NCBI RefSeq assembly: GCF_036850765.1
Contig: NC_089490.1
Location: forward strand, 109,437,074-109,501,073
Direction of reading: 5' to 3'
DNA from: Saccopteryx bilineata
Taxonomy: Eukaryota; Chordata; Mammalia; Chiroptera; Emballonuridae
DNA: 64,000 nt
Below are positions 10,701-19,611 of this stretch, piece by piece (position 1 is the first letter of the stretch; each line of letters opens with the position of its first letter). The notes under the pieces are model-generated. The model searched no databases and was not told the DNA's origin. It was given only the letters and a program-made list of their open reading frames with translations. A program made the translations under genes and the position numbers.

Positions 10701-12469
10701 ACCATCAAAAAACCAACCTAATTTTATTGTTATGTGTTGCAACATAGTTTATCATTTATAAGTTGCTGAATACTATAGTTTACAAATTTATGAAACTTAA
10801 ACAAGGCTACAGGGATTGACCTTTTATATTTCTTTTTGAATCAACACAAGTATTCCTATAGAATAGAGAAATGAAATGTGCCAAATCTCTGGATAATCAA
10901 AAATGAACAAAGCTATTCAACCAATAAAAATCATATATCATTCACCCCCTATGAACAAAGCCATCTACTAGCATTGATGGAACTATATGATTTGTTTTAG
11001 TTATTTAAGAAACTATTTGGGGAGGCTTTCTTCTTTCTACTTTGGGAGCTTTCTGTACAATTTAAGGACTACATTTATTTATTTTTTTTAAAAGTAGCTT
11101 TTTCCCCATAAATAAATGAATATTTAACCTCAAAGATGAGAGAAGAAAGTATATTCAATTCCATTTGTTTTGTTGTTGTTGTTGTTTTTGCTTCCGTGAC
11201 TTAGTTAAGTATTTGCAGAAGAGCATCAGAGTATGACCTATGTAGACACTTGAACTTGTATGTCCAGATTTTCTTTTTTTTTTTGGAAGTAACAAATTTT
11301 ATTTTATTTTGTTTATATATATATTTTAATTAACTTTTTAATTTATTGTGTTAACATGGATTTAAGTGCCCCACTCAATATAAGACCCTCACCCCCATCC
11401 ACGTACCCCCCCATTACACCTACTTTGCCCCCCTCCCTTTTACTCCCCCTCCCTCTTCCCTCTGTATTTAATTCCCTTTTGCCTTCTAGGTAACAAATCA
11501 TACACTAAGCTTGTCCTTTACGCTTCTACAAGATATTCCAGTAAGAGATCTGAAACCAGCCATAGTGAAAGTCTATGATTACTATGAGACAGGTGAGTGT
11601 GAGCAACTTGAGGAACTTTCACATAGAAGTTACATTCCTGATCACAGAAATTTACATTTCAGAAATGTAAAGGAGCAATTAATTATATTAACAGCATTTA
11701 TCACTTCATTTTGTCTGAATAAAATCTGATTCTCCTCTTATTGCCTTCTATACACACATTGTAGAAACTTCCTATAGTATAAATATATCAACTAATACAT
11801 AACACTGTAAGATATTTAGTCCCCTTCAGCTAAATCAAGAATATGACAATATTAGATTTAAGTAAGTGCAATCAATATTGCACTGTCCTTCAAAAGTGTA
11901 AGGTAAAGAGAAACACAACATACGCATTTGAAACACTGATGATATAAAGCAGCCAGCAATGAATCAAATGAGCGATGCTGATGTTTCTGACACAGTACAA
12001 TTTTTCCCACAATATTCTTTCACTAATCTGTATCCCATAAATGTTTGCTATCCCTTTCACTTCACCTCATGATTTTGTTTTTACTCAGATGAGTTTGCAA
12101 TTGCTGAGTACAGTGCTCCTTGCAGCAAAGGTAAGCAATTCACACTACTTCCAAATGCAGTTGGAACCCTCAAATCTCCTCCATAAAATTCTAGCTCAGT
12201 ATTCTTCATAGACATCATATTGCTTCTAGTGCAAGTTACTGTAGAAAAAAAAATGTATTTATTTGGATAGGGCCACTGATATTCAGATAGTTCAGAGGAT
12301 TGCTTATTTGATAATCACAAGTAATGAATCTTGTTTCCCACCATACTAATGAGTTCTCTTAGGCCCCATACTACATAGATCTAAGGGAAGTAATCATCGC
12401 TGCTCAAGAAACCCAAGTCCATCTTAATTTTTTATTCTTTCCACTACCACAGATCAAGGAAATGCTTGA
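97..12469 (+). CDS. A2M: Alpha-2-macroglobulin, 3' part of gene (10 exons, about last 382 codons)
   Basis: A2M is a secreted, tetrameric broad-spectrum protease inhibitor of plasma. Cleavage of its bait region triggers a thioester and traps the protease, and the exposed C-terminal domain is then cleared through LRP1. Exons 97-171, 517-697, 2632-2855, 5224-5442, 5529-5656, 8950-9040, 9717-9785, 11490-11592, 12089-12130 and 12453-12469 join in frame. Residues 1 to about 150 of this piece are the end of the thioester domain, about 150-243 CUB strands, and about 244-382 the receptor-binding domain. The receptor lysines (P-L-K-P-T-V-K), the N-H-T glycosylation sequon and the cysteines of P-Q-T-C and A-P-C-S-K are all present. 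The tail E-F-A-I-A-E-Y...G-N-A favours A2M over PZP (from memory of the family). Bait region, thioester motif and promoter lie upstream of the window. No internal stop is seen. Confidence 0.93.
517..697 (+). CDS. A2M: A2M exon (window exon 2)
   Basis: 181 bp between a pyrimidine-rich acceptor (cttttcacag) and donor GAAG|gtgaga, ending in phase 1. It encodes [15 protein letters not shown]..., thioester-domain helices, with the conserved [12 protein letters not shown] block. Confidence 0.93.
880..1080 (+). repeat. MIR SINE relic
   Basis: Old tRNA-derived MIR core in an A2M intron. Recognisable are the segment 'gtgaccttgagcaagtcactta', the 'aaaatggggataataatag' stretch and the 3' 'cacatagaaagtattatta'. 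It is diverged and has no visible TSD. Confidence 0.8.
1332..1746 (+). repeat. SINE type B (tRNA-derived, bat)
   Basis: Type B starts GCCTGACCAGGCGGTGGCGC, has a tRNA-like B box (GGTTCGA), then several 'gcttgagc' tandem motifs, 'gagaaagcaatcaatgaac' and a CT-rich tail. This copy is diverged and ends in (AAAT)n at about 1709-1745. Confidence 0.85.
1765..2010 (-). mobile_element. Old L1 fragment, antisense
   Basis: AT-rich intronic stretch resembling the reverse complement of an old L1 ORF2 3' region ('gctataacaagccatgccgcaatgaa'-like text). Open frames in it are short and not gene-like. Confidence 0.4.
2236..2440 (+). repeat. Intronic direct repeat, copy 1
   Basis: About 205 bp, roughly 90% identical to 3814-4018. 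It contains the 3' half of a retroposon (ending CCTTTAATAAATG plus A-rich tail) and about 90 bp of the sequence that follows copy 2. Because flanking sequence is shared, copies 1 and 2 arose by DNA duplication rather than by two insertions. Confidence 0.75.
2632..2855 (+). CDS. A2M: A2M exon (window exon 3)
   Basis: 224 bp with acceptor cacccccag and donor CAG|gtgtgt. It encodes [12 protein letters not shown]...[14 protein letters not shown] through F-S-S-T-Q, the last thioester-domain helices. It is bracketed by the direct repeats at 2236 and 3814. Confidence 0.93.
2951..3360 (+). repeat. SINE type A (tRNA-derived, bat), young copy
   Basis: Type A starts GGCCCTGGCCGGTTGGCTCA with tRNA A and B boxes (GGTTCGATTCC). 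It continues about 330 bp past 'gagaagcgcccatt' and 'tggatcccggtcgg' to an A-rich end 'cagcttcagaaaaataca'. The TSD is AAATAAAGCTGAG at 2938-2950 and 3358-3370. ORFs here on both strands are SINE sequence. Confidence 0.93.
3592..3932 (+). mobile_element. Non-tRNA retroposon with AATAAA, A-tail and TSD
   Basis: 341 bp flanked by a 15-bp direct repeat AAAATCTATCAATCT (3577-3591 and 3933-3947). It ends 'gccctttaataaatg' followed by an A-rich tail, so it looks like an L1-mobilised, polyadenylated transcript. A relative lies in reverse at about 35144-35803. No tRNA or 7SL head is visible. It may derive from an LTR transcript. Confidence 0.6.
3814..4018 (+). repeat. Intronic direct repeat, copy 2
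   Basis: Partner of 2236-2440. It includes the 3' half of the retroposon at 3592 and about 85 bp beyond its right TSD. The pair flanks A2M exon 2632-2855. Confidence 0.75.
4030..5220. other. A2M intron, nothing recognised
   Basis: AT-rich unique-looking intronic sequence with a short (TA)n at 4747-4761. No exon, repeat family or RNA gene could be supported. Confidence 0.6.
5224..5442 (+). CDS. A2M: A2M exon (window exon 4)
   Basis: 219 bp (73 codons), acceptor tgtctctttcag and donor CAG|gtaaga. It encodes [17 protein letters not shown]... to G-E-G-C-V-Y-L-Q: the last thioester helix, then CUB strands. The antisense frame over it is a shadow. Confidence 0.95.
5529..5656 (+). CDS. A2M: A2M exon (window exon 5)
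   Basis: 128 bp after a very short 86-bp intron, acceptor gatgttacag and donor TCAG|gtaaaa. It encodes [16 protein letters not shown]... and the start of the receptor-binding domain with the P-Q-T-C cysteine. Confidence 0.95.
5872..6203. mobile_element. hAT-type MITE (332 bp) with 8-bp TSD
   Basis: Terminal inverted repeats CAGGGGTCTCCAAAC and GTTTGGGGACCCCTG with one mismatch. An exact 8-bp TSD ATTTAAAG lies at 5864-5871 and 6204-6211. Internal 'gggggccagttcactgtcc' and 'gggggccgcatgtgg' recall hAT families spread among tetrapods. No coding capacity. Confidence 0.9.
6560..6952 (-). repeat. SINE type A, antisense
   Basis: Reverse complement of type A ending 'ccactgagccaactggccagg'. It is diverged. 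Flanks share TGTTTT. It carries a (GA)-rich inner block at about 6795-6850. Confidence 0.85.
7546..7934 (-). repeat. SINE type A, antisense
   Basis: Poly-T start, 'ctgaagtgagaaaggg', and end 'gagccaaccggccaaggct'. Possible TSD AAACAAGT/AAACTAGT. Confidence 0.85.
8459..8836 (+). repeat. SINE type A
   Basis: Starts GGCCCTGGCCAGTTGTGTCA, contains the CT-rich centre and 'ccaaggctcaatgagagc', and ends in an A-rich run. Moderately diverged. Confidence 0.88.
8950..9040 (+). CDS. A2M: A2M exon (window exon 6)
   Basis: 91 bp, acceptor tggatcttcag and donor AAAATG|gtaggt. It completes S-Y-T-G-N-R and encodes [13 protein letters not shown] ... P-L-K-P-T-V-K-M. The two lysines four residues apart are the known LRP1-contact lysines of the family. 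Confidence 0.94.
9717..9785 (+). CDS. A2M: A2M exon (window exon 7)
   Basis: 69 bp (23 codons), acceptor tttctttag and donor CAAG|gtaaga. It encodes [20 protein letters not shown], a receptor-binding-domain strand. A decayed homologue is at 17533. Confidence 0.94.
10334..10689 (+). repeat. SINE type B
   Basis: Full-length copy with TSD AATAAGATCAGAC (10321-10333) against AATAAGACCAGAC (10690-10702), one mismatch. The 81-aa frame inside is SINE sequence. Confidence 0.92.
11298..11489 (-). mobile_element. L1 3'-end fragment inserted at A2M splice acceptor
   Basis: Antisense, CT-rich L1 3' UTR-like sequence ('ttattgtgttaacatgg', C-rich centre). It lies between two copies of GTAACAAAT, at 11289-11297 and 11490-11498. 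The right copy is the first nine bases of the next A2M exon, so it reads as a short 5'-truncated L1 with a TSD that copied the exon edge. Confidence 0.6.
11490..11592 (+). CDS. A2M: A2M exon (window exon 8), acceptor beside L1
   Basis: 103 bp, acceptor tttgccttctag and donor GACAG|gtgagt. It encodes [11 protein letters not shown]... [17 protein letters not shown] keeps the conserved glycosylation sequon. The pyrimidine tract just upstream appears to be L1-derived. Confidence 0.93.
12089..12130 (+). CDS. A2M: A2M exon (window exon 9)
   Basis: 42-bp micro-exon, acceptor tttttactcag and donor AAAG|gtaagc. It encodes [14 protein letters not shown], including the last disulfide cysteine. Confidence 0.93.
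12453..12469 (+). CDS. A2M: A2M terminal coding exon
   Basis: Acceptor ccactaccacag, then the completed D codon, Q-G-N-A and stop TGA. This is the short C-terminal tail typical of A2M. The exon continues as 3' UTR. Confidence 0.92.
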
Positions 12470-12680
12470 AGACTACGTCAATGGAAACTGCTTTGCTGGA
12501 GTCCCTGTTCCACAAACTCAGGTCTCCATGGAAGAAATAGCTTTTGTATCTCCGAAGCCTTAATGCATAAACCATTTTTTCTAGTCAGTCTCTAGCATTG
12601 TATCTGCAGTTATTCAATAAGCATTTCTTATTTTTTATATGAAATAAAATTGTCAAATAAAAATTCATAGCTATCGAGAG
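12470..12680 (+). terminator. A2M: A2M 3' UTR and polyadenylation signals
   Basis: Two AATAAA hexamers, 12643-12648 and 12656-12661, about 180 bp after the stop. Cleavage is expected near 12670-12685. The UTR is short. Confidence 0.8.
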
Positions 12681-13419
12681 CTGAGACTTCAGAAAATGAA
12701 AGTGGTTACAACAATGTTGGTCTGTGTAAGCTTCATGTAGAGGTTGCAGGGAAAAGAAGAAAACATTGAATTATGTACTAAGAAAGTATAAAGTGTGTTT
12801 GGTTATGGGAATACCTTCAGAAAAAGTCAAAGAGTGAATTTTACCAGAAAATAAAAGCCTGACTTAACTAGAAAAGACTTTCCATATTAAAGGGAAATAA
12901 TGAAATTGTACAAAGTTGAACAGATTACCTCAGGAGACAGCATAACGAACTGGGACATGACCTGAATTGAGAGTTATACATCCTCAGCTAGCACCAAAGC
13001 TACCATTAACTAATATGTATAACCAGTCAGTTAATCTTGGGTTTTAGATTCCCTAAAGGACTGAAAATGTTGACGGGATGATACATGTAGAAAATAATTT
13101 TCTTAGAAGAAAGAATATATAGTACTTAAAGCCCAAATAGGAGTATTATATTGGAGCATCTTTTTTCTGGAACTTTGAATCAGGATCAAAAACTAGATAT
13201 AAACTCAAGGAGGTATTCAGATATGGTAAGTATTGAAATCATCTATCATATGGATGGAGGGGCAGGAAGATCTCTGGGGAAGTCCTAGAAGTCTTTGTCT
13301 CCATTTGACTTAGTTTAACCGAATCTTGGATGATATAAGCTTAGAACTCTAAAGGACTCTGAAATTCAAGCATCCTTAGCTCTGTCTCCAGGCTAAGAAA
13401 AAGATAAAGATAAAAATTG
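12681..13419. other. Intergenic, nothing recognised
   Basis: AT-rich sequence downstream of A2M with no supported gene, RNA or repeat family. Confidence 0.55.
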
Positions 13420-13630
13420 TTACTTTTATGACAGGTTCTACTCTAAAAACCTCACAGATATTAATATGTCAACCCTATGAATCAAGTACTATTATAACAA
13501 ATGAGAAAATTAAAGCACAGAGTGATGTAACTTACACAAAGTTATTCAGCTAGTAAATGACAAAACCAGAATTCAATACCAAGAAGTCTGGCTTCCAAAT
13601 CCACACTCATAACCTCAAGCCATGCTTCCC
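13420..13630 (-). repeat. MIR SINE relic, antisense
   Basis: Reverse-complement MIR core: 'aatgagaaaattaaagcacagag', 'cacaaagttattcagctagtaaatgac' and 'ccagaattcaatacc'. Confidence 0.75.
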
Positions 13631-13738
13631 CTCCAACTCACTTCAGACAAGGCCAGGAAAAAACATGTTTCAGAGCCGAACAAACATTACTGTCCATTAA
13701 GCATCAATCCAGAGTATGGAATATGAAGGAAATCAATG

Positions 13739-14100
13739 GTGGAGCCTTGGCCCAGAGTGTGGATGTCCCAGGTTCGATTCCCAGTCAGGGCACATAGGAA
13801 AAACAACCATCTGCTTCTCCACCCCTCCCTCTCTCTTTCTCTCTGTTTCTCTCTCTCTCTCCCCTACTCCTGCAGCCATGACTCGATGGGTTCAAGCGAG
13901 TTGGCCTCCCATGCTGGGCGCTGAAGATGACTCCGTAGCCTCTGCGAGTGCTAAAAAGTGACTTGGTTGCTGAGCAACAGAGTAACGCCCCATGCACAAT
14001 GCATCGCCCCTTAGTGGGCTTGCCAGGTGGAGCCCAGTCAGAATGCATGCAGGAGTCTCTCTGTCTCTCCTCCTCTCACTAAAATAAAAAATAAAAAAAC
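13739..14100 (+). repeat. SINE type A, 5'-truncated
   Basis: Begins inside the tRNA head ('ggatgtcccaggttcgattcccag') and runs through the CT-rich centre to an A-rich tail. Confidence 0.85.
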
Positions 14101-14634
14101 AAGAAAGAAATTAGGGATATGGCCAAAGGAAACAAGTTAAAAGTACTGTAATAAATTCTGTCACTTAGGTCTAGCCCTTTTTTTCTTTGTTCATATGGAA
14201 ATCATGATTGCAAATGTACTTAAAGGGTACATTTGTTACAAATCATTAGCTGTATCTCCTAAACCAAGATTTAATCCCAAAATATTTATGTCCCTTGCTA
14301 TGATACAAAATTGAATAAAATGAGATTCATCCCTTAGAGAAACTCACTGGAGAATTTTCTTAAAAAGGAGAGAGGTACATACTTGAATCATTATAATACT
14401 ACGTGATAAGTACTACAGAATATTTATTACTATGATGAACTGGAGATAAAATGACCTCAAGTTTTGAGGTACCACATCCAAAGTTTGATATGACCCTGGG
14501 AAGGGACTAAATTATAATTAAAAATGAATCTGCCACCAGCCAGGTAGCATGGGAATTAAGGAATTAAAATTAGGCAGAATTTTAAAAAGTGATATGATTT
14601 GACAACATCTAACTTTGTAAATTGAAATTTATTC
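14101..14634. other. Intergenic, nothing recognised
   Basis: AT-rich sequence. No feature could be supported. Confidence 0.5.
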
Positions 14635-14831
14635 TTTTTTTTAATTATTTTTTTATTTATTCATTTTAGAGGAGAGAGAGAAAGGGGGGGAATGAGAGAG
14701 AGAGAGAAGGGGGGAGGAGCAGGAAGCATCAACTCCCCTATGTGCTTTGATCAGGCAAGCCCAGGGTTTTGAACCGGCGACCTCAGCAGTCCAGGTCTAC
14801 GCTTTATCCACTGCGCCACCACAGGTCAGGC
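14635..14831 (-). repeat. SINE type C (short tRNA-derived), antisense
   Basis: Type C reads, reversed, from 'attcattttagagaggagag' through 'catcaactcccatatgtgcc' to 'ccactgcgccaccacaggtcagg'. TSD about TGAAATTTA on both sides. Confidence 0.9.
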
Positions 14832-14834
14832 TGA

Positions 14835-15700
14835 AATTTACTTTTTCTAGAAAAGTATATGGAGCCATGACAGGAAAAGAAGTAGAGATGTGCAGTGATT
14901 GGTTTGTAGAGAATTTTATATTTTATTTGTAACTTACTTTGAAATGTAGCAATCTGTTGTGTGTGCTTGTATGTGCCTTACTACCAAACTCATCTTTCCC
15001 CAATTCGGGCCAGTTGGTCAGAGGCATTCATTTGCTTCAGGGAAGATGGGTGACTATGATAGAAATTCAAAGAGAAAGAAACAAAATACTTGACTCTACC
15101 TCCTTGTAAAAATAAATGGCTTTCAAATTTATTTAAACCCAACTGATGAGTCAAAAGTTAATGCACAGATTAAAGTATAACAATTTACTATATGAAAAAG
15201 GTAGCAAGAATTCAGGATACAATATTAGAAAACATCTAAACAATAGCAAAATATAGTATATAGTTGAAAACAGAATGAGGAAACATTCTAGATAGCAATA
15301 CAGAAAAATCTCCAGGATTACATTGTTACAAGAAAATAGTAGAGCACATAACAGGGTACCAATTATAAATTCTTTAATGTAGTAAAGGGCTGAAGGCAGA
15401 AATAACGCGTCCACATATTTTGCATTTACATAACATAAGACTAGAAGAATTCCCACGGTGGGCGGGGGAGCTACTAAAAAGTGTTGTCTTACCTATAGGA
15501 ACAGGGAAAAGTAAGTGGAAGTTTCCAAGGATGAGAAGATGACCACTTCCTAAATACCATTATATATTATTCAACTATGGAACCATGTAAACGTATTTAC
15601 TATTCTGAAAGTTAAACTAAAATCCAATTAATAAGAAGCTTAAGACTAAGAAGAAATATTGAATTCAGTACCTATCAATTTGTTCAAGAAAAAAAATACT
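14835..15700. other. Intergenic, nothing recognised
   Basis: AT-rich sequence. Antisense frames here are low-complexity, hydrophobic and not gene-like. Confidence 0.5.
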
Positions 15701-15728
15701 TTATAAAGTAAAATTAAAGATATCTTAC

Positions 15729-15950
15729 CTCATAATTTTCATTTGGTCTTAAATCCAAAATACTCTTCATATCTTGTTTTGTGAAAAGCATTTTTCTGCT
15801 CTTGCTTCTCTTTTGCCTTCTCTGATTCTCTTTTGATTTGTCTCCTTCCCCCAAATGTCCATCTGTCTCCTCAGCCTTTGTCCACTTAAGATAGGAAATA
15901 AGTTCTTTAAAATCAAATAGAACATGTTCACCCTGATCCATCAAATATTT
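15729..15950 (-). CDS. Unidentified exon-like block, 74 codons
   Basis: On the - strand, acceptor ttttttttggtag and consensus donor GAG|gtaaga enclose exactly 222 bp, open throughout and phase 0 at both ends. It reads K-Y-L-M-D-Q-G-E-H-V-L-F-D-F-K-E..., then a basic stretch (S-K-E-N-Q-R-R-Q-K-R-S-K-S-R-K) and ends L-R-P-N-E-N-Y-E. Composition is protein-like and unlike the surrounding repeats. I do not recognise the family. It could be an internal exon of an antisense gene or a relic of one. KLRG1, expected by synteny on this strand, does not match. Confidence 0.5.
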
Positions 15951-16182
15951 CTACCAAAAAAAATCTAATACCCAAAAGATGATTGTAGACTCTGATTGTA
16001 GACTTTCAATCATTCAGTTTTTTACATATTTAGTAAATAACAGTATTAAGTCAACATACTGAGACATAGGTTAAGAAATTTTCCTAAGGTCTCAAAGTCT
16101 TGTTATAATGCCTATCATTTATTTTAATTAATTTAGCATAGTGTGGTATTATTTGGCATGTTTAATTAGTAGAAGCTCATGT

Positions 16183-16460
16183 TTTTGAATGTGGCCTGGG
16201 CATTAGCACTTTAAAAGACCTCTCAAGTGATTTTAATGCAGAACCAAGTTTCTGCCACTGCTTTAAGCCAGTACTCCCAAGGGTGGTCTCCATATAAGCA
16301 GCACCAGCAGCACCTGGGAACATGACAGAAATGCTCATCTTAGGACCCCATCCCATACCTACTGAATCAGACACTCTGTTGGTAGAGCTCAGCAATTATT
16401 TAACAGGCCCTTCATGCAATTCTCATGCACCCTGGGAAAACCAGGGAGCTGTACTTTAAG
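16183..16460. mobile_element. MER5-like hAT MITE relic
   Basis: Contains the MER5-type text 'agcacctgggaacatgacagaaatg', 'accccatcccatacctactgaatcagacactctg' (both diverged) and 'ttaacaggccc'. The antisense 72-aa frame is this repeat. Confidence 0.65.
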
Positions 16461-16499
16461 AACTAGAGCCACAACCCTGATTAAATCAGAATCAGTTAA

Positions 16500-16670
16500 G
16501 GAGGTTTTTGGTTTTGCTTTATTTTACTAAAACTGTACCATGATTCCAAACCCAAATATTCTAACTTAATTGGTTTAAGTGGCCTGGGATAGGGTCTAAG
16601 GAGTACAATTTATATTGAAATTGATTCTAATGTACAGACAAGATGAGAATTACTGCTTTATGGGCAATGG
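16500..16670. mobile_element. MER5-like relic, second piece
   Basis: Diverged text 'tggcctgggat', 'gattctaatgtacag' and 'gatgagaattactgc' matches the end of MER5-type elements. Confidence 0.45.
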
Positions 16671-17028
16671 CTAACTTAATAAATAATTCATATTCCCAGC
16701 TCATTACTGAAGACCCCTATTACAGAAATGAGTCTGACTTTTTGAAACGGTGTACCAGCGGTCTCTGAGGGGCCGCTGGGCCTTCCTGGAGAGGGTCTGC
16801 TAGCGGGTTCATTCTGCCCTGCCTGGCCCTGCCTGGCCCTGCTGTACCAGCTGAGAATCACATCTGTAGCTCAAGGCCAATCCTGGTACTTTGTCCACCT
16901 GCTGTTTTTTACCTTAAAAAAATAATTGTAAATGGAAATCAGTGATTGTATTTGGCAAAAGAATAAATATCTTTGACTCAAACAAAAAATAATAATAGTA
17001 ATCCATGTCCCAAATGTGACCAGTTAGG

Positions 17029-17150
17029 GCTTAGTAGTTCTCAATCCTAGACATAAGGATCATCTACAGAGTTTTAAAATATACTCATGCCTAGGCACCA
17101 GCACCAGAGTCTGACTTAGTAAGTTTGGGGTGGGAAGTGTGTACAGCTAT
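17029..17150. mobile_element. MER5-like relic, third piece
   Basis: Text 'agtagttctcaatcctag', 'gagttttaaaatatactcatgcc' and 'agtctgacttagtaagtttggggtg' is typical of MER5-type ends. Confidence 0.55.
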
Positions 17151-17399
17151 CCAAGCTTCCTTTGGCCAGCAGTTGAAACTGATCTAATCAGATGCTGTGC
17201 TCCAGTCAGCTAGTAGGAGCACTTCAATTATGTTTATTTCCCATCAGTAATAGAGGCTTTGCTAATTATCATAACAAATGTACAGTATGTTTTTATTAGT
17301 GGAATTAGTGGCTTTTTTTCAGCCTAATGGTTTGAAATGAGTTCTTGTTAGTGAAATAAATGGTGATCAAGATATCACTGAAAGGAAATTAATCCCAGC

Positions 17400-17400
17400 T

Positions 17401-17458
<58 letters not shown>
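17400..17458. repeat. (TA)n(GA)n microsatellite
   Basis: Pure TA dinucleotides run directly into pure GA dinucleotides, about 60 bp. Confidence 0.95.
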
Positions 17459-17462
<4 letters not shown>

Positions 17463-17532
17463 AGTCCCACTGTCCTCTTGTCTCTGACCCCAAGACTTTA
17501 TTAAATGACTGACAATTTCTCTTTTTTCTTAG

Positions 17533-17598
17533 CTTGAACTATCTAGCCACACGAGCAAGATAGAAGTGAACAACAATGTGTGAATTGATGTTAAACAG
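17533..17598 (+). pseudogene. Decayed exon of a second A2M-family gene
   Basis: Acceptor cttttttcttag and donor CAG|gtaagg are both intact. The 66 bp align with A2M exon 9717-9785 (L-E-x-S-S...E-V-N-N-N-V) but with one codon lost and an in-frame TGA. The ending V-K-Q resembles PZP more than A2M (from memory). It is too diverged to be a recent copy of the neighbouring A2M exon. Confidence 0.75.
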
Positions 17599-18832
17599 GT
17601 AAGGGCCCTGCAGCCTTGCTAGACACATCAGGGTAGGTAATCGGTTAGGTGGGTCTTTGCACCTGAGCAGCGCAAAACATGAGAAGAGCAATCATAAGGA
17701 AAGCCTTTTGGAAAAGCGCATCCTTTCTGTTCCATTAGATAACATTTTAAATTTCTTTCCTCTTTCCAGGCTTCTCTGGAACTTGGAATTCCAGAAGCAA
17801 GGAGGGTGGGGAAAGGCCAGTGTAGGAGACAACCCCGCACAAATATAAACGGCAGTTAACTGCAGAGCAGGGGTTACTTGGAGACAAGAGATCTTGGAGT
17901 ATATTAGCCATAACAGGAGACTGGCCTGGGTTACTTGAATGCAAGTACGCAAGATTCTTGGAGGAATGCCTCCAAGAACCAGACGTCCTTTATGACTGAT
18001 AAGCTCTGAGACTCTGACTCTTGTGCCCTTAATCATAAAGGAAACAGTAGACGTGCAGGATTGGGGATGAAACGGATGGAGAAAAAGGCTTGTGTAGCTT
18101 TCTAGTTTTATCTGCTGAGCTATGGCTTTTGGAACTTGATAAATATGCAGTGGCGCAGTTTCTCGGGGCTGATTCCGCCTAAGAGTTTCAACCCTCTGCC
18201 CGGTGTATATAGAATCTGGTGTGTCTTCTGTCTTGTGAGTCCGAAACATAAAGAAATTCGTAACAGGCTAGAAGATATAGATTTGTTTATACTAAAGTGT
18301 TTCTATTTACTTCAGGTAAATACTCTTTACCACAAACAGGCCTGCTTATCTGGAGACCCTGTTGAAAGTTGCAAAGTAAGAATAAGATATATTTCCATGA
18401 GTTGGTCAGTGATTATATCAATCTCACCTTAACAAACATGTATATAAAAATTGATAGATAAATGGATATGCTATCAGCCTAGATATATTAATTATGATCA
18501 GTTTTACCATTGAGTAATGAAATTGGTTTTATTTAGCAACACAAGCACATGACTCTTATTTAGTCCGTGTAAGTTTACACTTTGAAAAATGTCTATGCTC
18601 TAGATATTTGGCAATGTTAACTGGATAAAGTCAGTCTACCAGTAAAAAGAATTTATCTCTCAAAAAGAAAATAAAAAAAAAAATTTATCTCTCACTCTGA
18701 ATAAAGCCATGCATTGGGCATTATGGAGAAATATAAATTGTCTCAATTGTCTAAAAGGCTAGTAAATTTTTATTACTCTAAGGAGCCTCTTCTCTAGTTC
18801 CTCAAGTTCCTACTCTAAAATGTGTATTACCA

Positions 18833-19235
18833 GCCCTGGCCGGTTGGCTCAGCGGTAGAGTGTCGGCCTAGCGTGCGGAGGACCCGGGTTCGATTCCCGG
18901 CCAGGGCACACAGGAGAAGCGCCCATTTGCTTCTCCACCCCTCCGCCGCGCTTTCCTCTCTGTCTCTTTCTTCCCCTCCCGCAGCCGAGGCTCCATTGGA
19001 GCAAAGATGGCCCGGGCGCTGGGGATGGCTCTGTGGCCTCTGCCTCAGGCGCTAGAGTGGCTCTGGTCGCAACATGGCGACGCCCAGGATGGGCAGAGCA
19101 TAGCCCCCTGGTGGGCAGAGAGTCGCCCCTGGTGGGCGTGCCGGGTGGATCCCGGTCGGGTGCATGCGGGAGTCTGTCTGACTGTCTGTCTCTCCCTGTT
19201 TCCAGCTTCAGAAAAATGAAAAAAAAAAAAATTAA
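18833..19235 (+). repeat. SINE type A, young copy
   Basis: Exact 16-bp TSD AAAATGTGTATTACCA at 18817-18832 and 19236-19251. It sits in the intron of the decayed A2M-family copy. ORFs across it are SINE. Confidence 0.95.
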
Positions 19236-19405
19236 AAAATGTGTATTACCATATGCATATGTGAGCAATTGGGGAGCACAGTTGGTTGGAGCCTGAATGC
19301 TATCAGCCACCTAAGAATTGTGCCTCAAAGGATAAAGACTGAATCATGCTGAAGAAAGAGATAAGGCCTCCCTGATTCTGGATTATTCTCCCTTTCTTAT
19401 TTCAG

Positions 19406-19496
19406 GTTACCAGTCAGACACTGAGCTTTTCCCTTACAGTTCTAGAAAACATCCTTTTAAGAGACCTGAAGCCTGCTATTGTAAAAGCTTATGATT
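19406..19496 (+). pseudogene. Decayed next exon of the A2M-family copy
   Basis: Acceptor ctttcttatttcag, then V-T-S-Q-T-L-S-F-S-L-T-V-L-E-N and [12 protein letters not shown], homologous to A2M exon 11490-11592. T-L-S-F-S is PZP-like. Homology breaks at about 19496, where L1 sequence begins, so the donor is lost. No homologue of the later exons was found. Confidence 0.78.
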
Positions 19497-19499
19497 GTA

Positions 19500-19576
19500 T
19501 GTATGTACCACACCTCTTTATCCATCTGGGAATGGGTGTTTCCATGTGGCCACCATGAATAATGCTGTGATGAATA

Positions 19577-19611
<35 letters not shown>

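Noticed and set aside
16177..16395. 72-aa antisense frame
   Set aside because: Lies in a MER5-like DNA transposon relic.
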